Part shown: positions 1 to 9,130 of the stretch, one piece after another | Position numbering within the stretch: position 1 is the first letter of the stretch | Layout of the letters: each line of letters starts with the position of its first letter | Origin: Coriaria nepalensis | Taxonomy: Eukaryota > Streptophyta > Magnoliopsida > Cucurbitales > Coriariaceae | DNA: 64,000 nt | Assembly: GCA_027186245.1 (NCBI GenBank) | Contig: CP114492.1 | Location: 9,948,501 to 10,012,500, forward strand | Reading direction: 5' to 3' | Program-made: the position numbers and the translations under genes | Notes under the pieces: model-generated | What the model was told of the DNA's origin: nothing | Databases searched by the model: none | What the model saw: only the letters and a program-made list of their open reading frames with translations

Positions 1-71
1 TTTAAGTTGCTTTTTTTTCCAATATATGAGACAAATAATGAAGCAGGCTTGACAGGAATGTTTAAGGAGCA

Positions 72-250
72 AAACTTACTAATCTTGTGGATAAATTAAG
101 TCTTCTAATGCTCCAAAGATTGACTCAAACTTGTGTTGATCGGAATGGTACCCTCCATTCTGCATGAGAACTCAGCGACTGACTTTTAAGGCTTAATGGA
201 AATGAAGTGATTGGCATATACAGACTAGTACTGAACTCTTGTCTAGAAAC
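72..250 (+). promoter_or_regulatory. Orphan copy A of the RLP 5' flanking module
   Basis: This block is nearly identical to the DNA just upstream of the intact receptor-like protein gene that starts at 6125. Shared parts include the phrase about ctccaaagattgactcaaac, the core GCGACTGACTTTTAAGGC, and the following text ending in actgaactcttgtct. No receptor coding sequence follows here, and the TATA region of the genic copy (ctataaag) reads ctagaaac instead. I infer a promoter stranded by deletion or partial duplication. Confidence 0.7.
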
Positions 251-504
251 TGGAAAGAACGTAAAAAGAGGAATATAGTAATACATAAGGCAGAGATTGA
301 ACAGGTCAATACGCGATCTGACAGAACTGATACTAATATGTCTTGGTCTTGATCAGTATCCAAAACATCTCTTTGAACATAGAAACATTGAAACCAGACG
401 TGAATATGGTTCGAGAAAAAGATGGGAGACTTTTAGTTTTAGAAGGTTACCGAAACTCTGGCATTTGCTTTCCTGTTTTAATTTAACCCAGTAATGTCGC
501 CAGA

Positions 505-755
505 CCAAACAACCTTTTCCAGCAACACCATTGTAGAAAAATTCAATGACCAGTCTTTCACGTCCGGCAGCTAGCTGGTAGCTACCTTGACGATAATGTC
601 GCTAATGTATTAACTTACTAATCTGTGGATAAAGCAAGTCTCCCAATGCTCCAAGAGTCGACTTGACTATGTTGATCAGAATGGTATCCTCCATTCAGCA
701 TGAGACAAGATATGCGACTGACTTTTAAGGCGCTTAATGAAAATGAAGTTTGATC
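505..755 (+). promoter_or_regulatory. Orphan copy B of the RLP 5' flanking module
   Basis: A second, more diverged copy of the receptor-like protein upstream module. It contains the ccagca/gtagaa segment, the cttccacgtcyggcagctagc-like phrase and the GCGACTGACTTTTAAGG core seen at about 5745-6061 and 10515-10930. No receptor exon follows. The next recognisable coding sequence is Copia gag from about 1250. Confidence 0.6.
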
Positions 756-814
756 TCACCATTTTTCTTAAGGACTTAAATTAAGATGAGGGAAATAAAT
801 AAAAAGGTTGAAAC

Positions 815-912
815 ATAAATAAATAAATAAATAAATATATATATATATATATGACGACATCTTATATGGATAGTAAATAAAAAGACTTATAATATGTCAA
901 AAAAAAAAATAC

Positions 913-945
<33 letters not shown>

Positions 946-950
946 TATTA
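815..950. repeat. Simple repeats: (AAAT)n, (AT)n and (TTAG)n
   Basis: Consecutive microsatellites lie here: an aaat run, an at run, a second short at run, then about five tandem TTAG units near 926-945. There is no coding potential. Slippage-prone DNA of this kind is common between plant genes. Confidence 0.8.
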
Positions 951-1027
951 GTAAAATTTTGGATGTAGGGTTAGGAAAAAACTTGTGACTGTTGAGCTGC
1001 AAAAAGTAAAATATTGGATTTAGTTAC

Positions 1028-1125
1028 ATTAGTAGACCACATGTCATAACATAATGTGTCGCATAGGAACATGGTTATTAGTAGACCACATGTCATAACA
1101 TAATGTGTCGCATAGGAACATGGTT
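1028..1125. repeat. Perfect 49-bp tandem duplication
   Basis: Unit 1 (1028-1076) and unit 2 (1077-1125) are identical and directly adjacent. Each begins attagtagaccac and ends gaacatggtt. The perfect identity suggests a recent event. No gene is visible in it. Confidence 0.92.
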
Positions 1126-2449
1126 CACGTGAGGCCCATCTTGTTTGCTTTCGACTTGACAATTATTTTCATTTGATTTTTGATCATGTTGCCTAATAAT
1201 AGAGTTCCACGTTTGTAGTAACTTATTTTTTATTTTTCTCCTTAAATAAAGGATTTGAAGGCAAATAATTATTTGTTTCAAGCTATTGATCGAAGTAGCT
1301 TGGAAACAATTCTTAGTAAAGAAACTTCCGAGGATATTTGGAATTCAATGAAGAAAAAATATCAAGGCTCGTTAAGAGTGAAGCGTGCACAACTTCAAAC
1401 CTTGAGAATAGATTTTGAGACTCTAAAAATAAGAGATGGAGAATCTGTTACCAACTATTGTGCAAAAACTATGGAAATTGCAAATAAAATGTGATTTCAT
1501 GATGAGAAGATAGATGATGTTGCCATTGTTGAGAAAATAATGCATTCTTTGTCACCAAAGTATGATTATGTTTATACTATAAAAACATGGGTTTATTTTT
1601 TGCAGAAAAAATCAGAAGCTTTCGGTATATTTAAAAGCTTCAATGCTCAAGTTGAAAATGAAGCAGGAAAATCTATTAAAATCTTTCGTAGTGATCGTGG
1701 TGGAGAATATTGTTCAAAAGCATTTGATGTTTTTTGTGATGAGCAGGGTATTCGAAGAGAACTCACAGCTGCCTATACATCATAACAAAACGGTGTACCC
1801 GAGAGGAAAATAGAACCATTTTCAATATGGTGAGAAGCTTGTTAACAAGAGGAAAAATTCCAAAGAGTTTTTTGGCATGAAGCAATAAATTGGAGCATTC
1901 ATGTGTTGAATAGAAGTCCTACATTTTTTGTTCAAAACATGACACCTGAGGAGGCTTGGAATGGTCGTAAACCTGCTGTAGATCACTTCAAAATTTTCGG
2001 GTGCATTACTTATGCACATATCCCAGATGAAAAGAAGAAGAAGCTTGATGATAAGGGTGAGAAATGTATCTTTCTTGGTGTAAGTGAAACCTCCAAAGCT
2101 TAGAAGTGATTTAACCCCGTCACAAAAAAGATTATTAGTAGGGATGTTATTTTTGATGAAGAAAGCATATGAGATTGGAATAGGCAGCAGCCTAAACCTA
2201 TCACTTTTGATGAGGAAAATTGTGAAGAAATTCAGCAGCCCTTGCAACAACATATTCCAGTAGTAGTAACCCCAGAAAATCCACCTAACGAAGATCCAAC
2301 AAATACTGAAATGCCACTAACAGCAGTTGAAACTACATAACCAATAACTGAATTGTGTCATCGTGTACGAAAAAGACCTCCTTGGATGCAAGATCGAGAG
2401 CCCCTCCACTGAAGTCCATTTGAATCGCTTTCTTTTATAATTTTGACAT

Positions 2450-2921
2450 ATCTCACTGTGAGTAAATGTTATATGGTTACATAAAGTATTTCAAATCCTT
2501 CATGCATGATAAATTATTTCGTGGGAATTAATTGATTGGATATGGTAGTTTATGATTTGCTTATTGGATATAAGTGATTGAAATTAATGGTTCGTCATAT
2601 TAGTGGTTTTATGAAAAACTTGGTTTTAAATGATTATTTGAACAAAAAAAAAAGGGCATGCATTAGTCGGGACAAGCATATAAGAAATTAAATTCATATT
2701 GAATTTAAAGTATATTCACGTTTCATGATATGTACATGAACTCTTTGTGAAGACATGATTGTCTTAAGTATTGTGATCATGAAGGAATTGAATGATTAAT
2801 GGGTGCGATTGTGCATATGGATTTGATTACGATACGATTGCATATTGTCTGATTGATTGTCAAGTCGTCAGGATAGCTGTAGCTATCAGCAGTGATGATA
2901 GCCTTGGAGCACTTTGATTTG

Positions 2922-2961
<40 letters not shown>

Positions 2962-3576
2962 CGTGTACGGAGTCACACGGGTATACTAGTATTATAGCCG
3001 TATATGGCAGGATAATATATAACTGGCGACTTGTGTGTGATGATATGAACCCTTGCGTGGTTACATTGTGATGTTTTAATTGTGTTAGGTTGTCGAATTA
3101 TGGTATCACGCAGTTGATATGTTTGACATAGGTGGTGGGAAATGATATGGGCATAATGATTGATTTAGCTATATGAGTTTCTTTAGTGTGAAGTTAGTAT
3201 ATTATATTGGAACTTTGCTAATAATTTATTTTTTAGTTGTGCATGTTTACAAAAGTCTTGTCTCGAAAATGTAACTATGTAATATTTATTCACGGAGTTT
3301 TAGCTCACACTCTCTTTTTGTTAAATTTTTTCCTTCTCCAAATAGTGGATTGTTCTTAGTTGGACATTCAGGATACTCCGACAGGAGTTGACACATCCTT
3401 TGTTGATTACTCCTTCCATGTTGTTAGGAGTTTTCTTTTGATTCTTTTGTAGTCCACTTTTGAAATGTAAATAAGGTTCATGTGGATTAGTAGGTTGCTC
3501 CATCGAACATACTCAACGGTATAGTGATCTTAGTAATTAATGAAATGAGTTTTCATATTATATAGTGATCTTAGTA

Positions 3577-3614
<38 letters not shown>

Positions 3615-3705
3615 CTAAGTTTACATGGTTACACTCAAAGGTTTATGTGGTCAGGAGAGTTATATAAAGGGTCACATGCCGGTCACGAGAGGTTTGGGTC
3701 GTGAT
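2450..3705 (+). repeat. Probable nested Gypsy-type LTR inside Copia remnant I
   Basis: This block of about 1.25 kb sits where the Copia reverse transcriptase should be and encodes nothing recognisable. Near 3296-3345 it has a gagttttagctcac phrase followed by a T-rich run. Near 3665-3705 it ends with a gggtcacatgccggtcacg / gggtcgtgata phrase. Both resemble the 3' part of chromovirus (Ty3/Gypsy) LTRs of plants. It also contains (AT)n runs at about 2925-2959 and 3582-3611. The 5' edge and target duplication are not resolved, so the LTR assignment is an inference. Confidence 0.4.
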
Positions 3706-4227
3706 AGATTATGCAGGTGATCAAGATGATAGAAGAAACACTTTGGGTTATGTTTTTATGTTAGGCACATGGGCTGTTTCATGGTCTTCTAAGAAGCAAC
3801 AAATTGTCACTTTGTCAACTATAGAAGTTGAATTTATTGCTGCTATAGCTTGTGCTTGTTAAGTTATCTGGTTGAGGAGAATTCTTGAAGAGCTTCAGTT
3901 CAAACAAGTTGAGGCTACTACAGTTTTTTGTGACAACAACTCAACAATCAAACTCTCCAAAAATCATGTGCTTCATGGTAAAAGTAAATATATTGATGTG
4001 AAATATTATTTTTTGAGAGATCTAAGCAACGATGGACAAATCAAACTTGTTCATTGTCGAAGTGAAAACCAAGTTGCAGATATACAGACCAAGCCTCTCA
4101 AGTTGGCTGCATTTGTGAAGCAGCGTGGTCTATTGGGAGTTTATTCATGTGCTGCTATAAAAGATGACTTAGGAGTGGGATGATTTTCGTTTAAACTGAT
4201 TCATGTAGATCTCAATTTAAGGGAGGG

Positions 4228-4467
4228 TGTTAAGATTTATTTATTAATATTTATTTAACGTTTATTGGATATCCTAATTTTTAGGAATTTATTTAGTTGG
4301 AAATAATCATGTATTGGTGACTGATTACCGAGAGTGGCGTAGGTGTCCTATTTTTTTAGGAATTTAGTTAGTTGTTGGTTATTTCCCTTCCATCTAATGC
4401 CTATGCTATGTTTTCGGTTATGAAAGATCAGATTCCATTTGTTTATTTTGACCTCTATTCTGTATCA
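4228..4467 (+). repeat. 3' LTR of Copia remnant I
   Basis: The LTR starts TGTTAAGATT immediately after a purine-rich tract (ttaagggaggg) and ends in TGTATCA, giving TG...CA ends over 240 bp. The next base is receptor-like protein coding sequence (gttcaaggaaagc), so the LTR abuts an RLP exon. Confidence 0.75.
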
Positions 4468-4806
4468 GTTCAAGGAAAGCTTTTTCCTTAGCAAGCACGC
4501 ATCATCTTCTTCCCTGCTAGTAATGGCCAACTTTCCTCCTTAACCCATCTGGCCTTCTCATATAGTGGATTTTCTGGTCAAATTCCATATGAAGTTTCCA
4601 TGTTGTATAAATTGTCAATCTTAGATCTGTCTTATAACGGCAATCTATCAAATGGAGAAAACCAATTGAAAATTGAGAACCCCAATCTGAGAAGTCTTGT
4701 TCAAAACCTTACTGGCCTAGAAATACTTAGTTTCAGCACCGTTGCCATATCGTCCCACGGTTCCAGATTTCTTGGCCAATTATTCTTCTTTGACATTCCC
4801 ACTTTT
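4468..4806 (+). pseudogene. Truncated RLP pseudogene stub downstream of the Copia LTR
   Basis: The first codons match the QFKESF part of the N-terminal cap of the neighbouring receptor-like proteins. An internal deletion near 4510 then joins this to SNGQLSSLTHL and the LRR text GQIPYEVSMLYKLSILDLSYN through LVQNLTGLEILSFSTV, which aligns with about residues 145-215 of the gene at 6125. An extra C near 4756 shifts the frame. Homology stops near 4800, where an antisense ADA2 fragment begins. The signal peptide, most LRRs and the membrane anchor are absent, so this is a dead stub. Confidence 0.85.
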
Positions 4807-4807
4807 T

Positions 4808-5351
4808 CTTGTTGCAATAATTACAGTGGTACAAACCCACTTTTTCTTCACTCATTTCCGTCAATGGAGTCTCTGCACTGGAAGAAATCTTCCTCCTCTT
4901 GGCTCTACACCAAAAAACAAAAAGGAAAACAGAATACTATCAATGAGGGAACATAGAAAAGCATCAAAAAAACAAGGTCACTACATTATAATATATAACA
5001 ATCAAACAGAACTTCCAGTTAGGAAGATGAAGGAGCAGCATATGGGACCGCAATGCGAGTATGTAGGCTTCACGTCATCACTATAAAAGAAAATATTCAA
5101 TTCCGACTAATGAAAACAAGCAAAATGGAGCTACGCTTGAACTAAAAAGAATACAGCCATTAACACCAACAGTTTGGTTGCCCAGAAAATTGAGGTAAAC
5201 TAACTTGAATTAGGGCACAACATGTACAAATTGGTTTGATTTCAGCTCGAATTCGTAGCTATTTAGAACAATAAAAAAAGATAAAATGAAAGAAGGACCT
5301 GTTATTTGGATCGTCATCATGTAAAAACGAAGCTCTTCGAGACCGACCCAT
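4808..5351 (-). pseudogene. ADA2: Fragment of transcriptional adaptor ADA2 (exons 1-2), antisense
   Basis: Read on the minus strand, an ATG at 5351 opens MGRSRRASFLHDDDPNN (exon 1, 5351-5299, donor GT). After an intron of about 394 bp, exon 2 (4904-4808, acceptor TAG) continues in phase with AKRRKISSSAETPLTEM and then GLYHCNYCNK. This is the N-terminus of plant ADA2, the SAGA-type coactivator subunit, up to the first CxxC of its ZZ zinc finger. The frame then runs into antisense RLP sequence, so the rest of ZZ, SANT and SWIRM are missing. DNA to about 5520 looks like its 5' UTR and promoter. It could still be transcribed but cannot make ADA2. Confidence 0.75.
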
Positions 5352-5744
5352 TACTGATTCGTGCTCTCTCTCATTCTTCCAAATTCAGAGACGAAGTGAG
5401 CGCGCGAACGCAATAACTCCAATTTTCGTTTCTAAAGTTCGGTTTTTTATCGTTGCCTCCTCTTTTTCTCCAGTTTCGGAGGTTTTACTCCTATCCAAAG
5501 CACATGTATACTCTCTTTTCTACATGTTTCCGTTGGATGCAAGCCAAGTCAGCACATTTAGATCCAACGGTTAGGATCCGATAGAATCTACGATTTATGA
5601 TTCCTTTAGTTCCTGATGTTAGTGCAAATATCCATGCAGATGCAGTGTTGTATGCATTAAGCTAGCTCTTCTATTATGCATTAGCTTTCAGATTGCAAAT
5701 TCCAGTCATCTATCCCAATAATGCCCCCCCTCCACCAAAGATAA
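5352..5744. other. Intergenic: ADA2 5' flank, then RLP-type flanking repeats
   Basis: From 5352 to about 5520 there is CT-rich DNA that on the minus strand reads like a 5' UTR. From about 5560 to 5740 the sequence resembles the 3' flanks of the RLP genes (a gatttatgattcctt phrase, also at about 14357, and repeated tccatgca / gcagtgtt phrases). I see no gene on the plus strand. Confidence 0.5.
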
Positions 5745-6061
5745 TTTCCAGCAAGGCCAATGTAGAAGAAGTCAATGAACAGTCTTTCACGTCTGGCAGC
5801 TAGCTAGTAGTTATGTTAAGAGTGCTCCTTTTAATGATTTCCCTTCCCCCCTACTTCATCTGGCACCTAGCTAGTAGCTTCCTTGATGATAATGTCATTT
5901 AGAAATGCAGCAGTCTTCTGGATACAGCAAGTCTCCTAATGCTCCAAAGATTGACTCAAACTTGTGTTGATCGGACAAAGATATGCGACTGACTTTTAAG
6001 GCTTAATGGAAATGAAGTGATTGGCATATGCAGACTAGTACTGAACTCTTGTCTATAAAGA
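5745..6061 (+). promoter_or_regulatory. RLP 5' flanking module C with TATA box
   Basis: This is the genic copy of the repeated upstream module. It ends in ctataaag at 6053-6060, 65 bp before the chosen ATG at 6125. It shares the GCGACTGACTTTTAAGGC core with copies at about 72-250, 505-755 and 10515-10930. Confidence 0.65.
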
Positions 6062-6124
6062 AGCAAACTTCTTTCACTCATACCACTGAAAACTTTTGTT
6101 TCTGTGACTTTACCTGAGACCAAC

Positions 6125-9100
6125 ATGAAACTACCATTTTGCTACTTCGTGCACTTCCTCTATTTTCTCTTGACATTCACTCTTTGCTTTGCTTCTTTCA
6201 ACCCACAGTGCCATGATGAAGAGAGGTCTTTCCTTTCGCAGTTCAAGGAAAGCTTTGTCATTAACAAGTCTGCATCATCTTTTTCCCGTGCTTATCCACC
6301 ATTTGAACGGTGGGAGCTTGAAGGAGAAAATAGCAACTGCTGTTTGTGGGATGGCATTGAATGTGACGAGGAGACGGGTCATGTAATCGGCATCGACTTG
6401 AGTAGCAGTTACATATATGGTTCGTTCCACTCCAACAGTACCCTCTTCCGCCTTGTTCATCTTCAAAGCCTTAATCTTTTCGATAATGACTTCAACCACT
6501 CTCGAATCCCTGCTAGTATTGGACAACTTTCTGCCTTAACCCATCTCAACCTCTCATATAGTGGAATTTCCGGTCAAATTCCATACGAAATTTCCATGTT
6601 ATATAAATTGTCAGTCCTAGATCTGTCTCATAATGGCGATGTATCAACTGCAGAAAACCTATTGAAACTTGAGAACCCCAATCTGAGAACTCTGGTTCAA
6701 AACCTTACTAGCCTGGAAATACTTCGTCTCACTACCGTTGACATATCGTCCACGGTTCCAGATTTCTTGGCAAATTTTTCTTCTTTGACATCCCTCGTTA
6801 TTGCATCATGTGGATTACATGGAAATTTTCCCGAGAGAATATTCCAGTTACCGAATCTAAAACGTCTTGCCTTGCAGTTCAATCCAGATCTTAAGGGCCA
6901 GTTACCTGGATCTAACTTGAGCACCTCCCTTGAGGAGTTGTGGCTCCACAACATAGCATTGTCTGGTGATTTTTCTTTGATATCAAACCTTATTTCCTTG
7001 ACCGTGTTAGACGTTGGGAACTGCAATTTCTCGGGTCAACTCTCTCCTTCACTTGGAAACCTTAGCCAACTCATGGTTTTGGACCTTGGGGGAAACAGTT
7101 TTGCCGGTCAGATTCCTTCTTCCTTGTCAAACCTTGTTGAGTTGCAGTTTTTACGGCTTGCTGGAAATCTTTTTAGTGATGCAACCTTGCATTGGGTAGG
7201 TAAGCAAACTAAACTTTCGCAGCTTTACTTAGGGCATACGGGAATGAGTGGTGAAATACCGTCTTCTCTCGGAAACCTGACCCAACTAAGTAAACTAGAC
7301 CTTACTCTTAATCAATTGACTGGCCAGCTTCCATCTTGGATAGGAAATCTCACCCAGCTAACTTTACTGGCTATTCAGCAAAATAAATTGCGAGGTTTAG
7401 TCCCCAAAACATTTTCTAAACTAAAAAATCTTGAATTCCTTGATCTCGCTGGAAATGATTTGAGTGGCAAAGTGGAAATCAACACATTTCTATACCTTAG
7501 AAAACTCTACTTTCTCCAACTGTCAGGTAACAGATGGATGGGCCTCACCGAAAGCAATTCTACAAATGGTACTACTCTTGCAAAGTTGAACATGATAGGA
7601 TTGAATGCATGCAACTTGAGTCGATTCCCAGATTTCTTAAGGTATCAAGATCAAATGGAGATTTTGTATCTTGAATATAACAATATCCATGGCCGAATAC
7701 CCGTATGGTTTTTGAACACAAGCATCCACACACTACTAAATATAGGCATTAGGCACAACTTCCTAACGGGCTTTGAAGAACTTCCAACTGTTCTTCCGTG
7801 GGTTAATCTGCAATATTTAGGCATGTCCCATAACATGTTGGAAGGTTCTGTTCCAATTCCCCCACCATCAGTTTTCTCGTATCATGTCCAAATTAATGCT
7901 TTCACTGCAATAACATCTTTGATCTGTAATATCAGTTCTCTTCAGAACCTTGACTTGTATGAGAACCACCTAAGAGGCAAGCTTCCCAAATGTTTCGGAT
8001 ACTTGAGCAATCTACAAGTGTTGAATCTAAATCACAATTTGTTTAGTGGCGAGATTCCGGATACATACACAAATGGAAGCGGATTGAAAATGATAGACTT
8101 GAGCTACAACCAATTACAGGGTCAAGTTCCGCGGTCACTGGGCAATTGTTTGAAACTCGAATTTCTAAATCTCGCGAATAATGAAGTCAACGGTGTTTTT
8201 CCATCTTGGTTAGGGACTCTTTTGGAATTAAGAGTTCTCAACTTGAGATCTAATAAGTTCCATGGATCCATAGAAGAACCGAAAACAAACCTTGCTTTCT
8301 CGAAGTTGCATATCATAGATCTCTCCTACAATAACCTCTCAGGTATCTTGCCTTTGAAGTATATCAGTCAATGGAATACTTTGAAAACTGTTAATTCGAC
8401 CCCTTCCACATATATGCAGACACTACATAAGCACACTATCGATCCAAGATTTATTATGCCTGATACTTATGAATACTCAATCACAATAAGCAACAAAGGT
8501 ACTGCGAGGAATTATTCAATGATCCTAGAGGTATTTACAAGTATTGATCTCTCTAGCAACATGTTTGAAGGCGAAATCCCGGAATTTATCGGTGATCTGC
8601 AGAGTATTCAATCGCTCAATCTTTCCAACAACATGCTCATTGGAAATATCCCATGGACTCTGGCAAACATTACGCAACTGGAATCGTTAGATCTTTCAGG
8701 CAACAAACTCTCAGGAGAAATCCCTCAACAACTAGCACAACTCACTTTTCTTGAAGTTTTCGATGTCTCTCATAACAATCTTACGGGACCGATACCGCGA
8801 GGGCCCCAGTTAGATGGCTTTGAAAGTAGTTCGTTCGAGGGCAACTTGGGATTGTGTGGATTGCAAGTGTTGAAGAAATGTGAGAGTTTTCAGGATTTGA
8901 AGCCACCTCCTTCGACTGGTGATGGAGAAGGAGACGGAAATGAAGGGACAGAGTCTTTTTTCGATTTCGGGTGGAAGATAGTGACGATTGGATATGGATG
9001 CGGGGTGGTGGCAGGTATCATAATCGGGAACTATGTATTTGGGTTGAAGCAGGAATGGCTTTTGAGGACTTTGAGGGTTGCACAGCCAAAGCGGAGGAGA

Positions 9101-9130
9101 CAAAGAGGGCTGGCTTTCAAACGAAGGTAA
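6125..9130 (+). CDS. LRR receptor-like protein (RLP), Cf-9/Ve class, copy 1
   Basis: A single-exon gene for a plasma-membrane receptor without a kinase, about 1001 residues from the start at 6125. An in-frame ATG at 6104 exists, but MKLPFCYF matches the paralogue's first residues. In order it has a signal peptide (about 1-25), a Cys-paired LRRNT_2 cap (QCHDEERSF ... NCCLWDGIECDE), roughly 25-28 LRRs with a non-LRR island before the last four, and a C-terminal cap. An acidic stretch (GDGEGDGNEGTE), one membrane helix with small-xxx-small spacing (GCGVVAGIIIG), and a short basic tail complete it. N-glycosylation motifs are frequent in the LRRs. Family members sense pathogen molecules and signal through SOBIR1/BAK1-type kinases; the ligand here is unknown. 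Confidence 0.92.
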   Translation: MKLPFCYFVHFLYFLLTFTLCFASFNPQCHDEERSFLSQFKESFVINKSASSFSRAYPPFERWELEGENSNCCLWDGIECDEETGHVIGIDLSSSYIYGSFHSNSTLFRLVHLQSLNLFDNDFNHSRIPASIGQLSALTHLNLSYSGISGQIPYEISMLYKLSVLDLSHNGDVSTAENLLKLENPNLRTLVQNLTSLEILRLTTVDISSTVPDFLANFSSLTSLVIASCGLHGNFPERIFQLPNLKRLALQFNPDLKGQLPGSNLSTSLEELWLHNIALSGDFSLISNLISLTVLDVGNCNFSGQLSPSLGNLSQLMVLDLGGNSFAGQIPSSLSNLVELQFLRLAGNLFSDATLHWVGKQTKLSQLYLGHTGMSGEIPSSLGNLTQLSKLDLTLNQLTGQLPSWIGNLTQLTLLAIQQNKLRGLVPKTFSKLKNLEFLDLAGNDLSGKVEINTFLYLRKLYFLQLSGNRWMGLTESNSTNGTTLAKLNMIGLNACNLSRFPDFLRYQDQMEILYLEYNNIHGRIPVWFLNTSIHTLLNIGIRHNFLTGFEELPTVLPWVNLQYLGMSHNMLEGSVPIPPPSVFSYHVQINAFTAITSLICNISSLQNLDLYENHLRGKLPKCFGYLSNLQVLNLNHNLFSGEIPDTYTNGSGLKMIDLSYNQLQGQVPRSLGNCLKLEFLNLANNEVNGVFPSWLGTLLELRVLNLRSNKFHGSIEEPKTNLAFSKLHIIDLSYNNLSGILPLKYISQWNTLKTVNSTPSTYMQTLHKHTIDPRFIMPDTYEYSITISNKGTARNYSMILEVFTSIDLSSNMFEGEIPEFIGDLQSIQSLNLSNNMLIGNIPWTLANITQLESLDLSGNKLSGEIPQQLAQLTFLEVFDVSHNNLTGPIPRGPQLDGFESSSFEGNLGLCGLQVLKKCESFQDLKPPPSTGDGEGDGNEGTESFFDFGWKIVTIGYGCGVVAGIIIGNYVFGLKQEWLLRTLRVAQPKRRRQRGLAFKRR

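Larger units (their letters stand above)
1240..4467 (+). mobile_element. Degenerate Ty1/Copia retrotransposon remnant I
   Basis: Pieces of a Copia polyprotein appear in the right order. A gag (UBN2-type) stretch lies at about 1255-1560. An integrase core follows at about 1670-2100, with SDRGGEY and a later GVPERKNRT-like block. RNase H lies at about 3706-4182, with the DNNSTI and HGKSKYIDVKY motifs and the end NQVADIQTKPL. A polypurine tract and a TG...CA 3' LTR (4228-4467) close it. Protease is missing across a junction near 1590, and most of the reverse transcriptase is missing between about 2440 and 3705. Stops and frameshifts interrupt what remains, so it cannot move by itself. No 5' LTR was found. 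Confidence 0.85.

Noticed and set aside
1822..2253. 143-codon minus-strand open frame
   Set aside because: It is antisense to the Copia integrase remnant, whose plus-strand text is clearly the coding sense. The minus frame has no recognisable motif.
2925..2959. (AT)n run as a possible AT-rich origin or regulatory element
   Set aside because: It is an ordinary plant microsatellite like those at 3582-3611 and 20797-20820.
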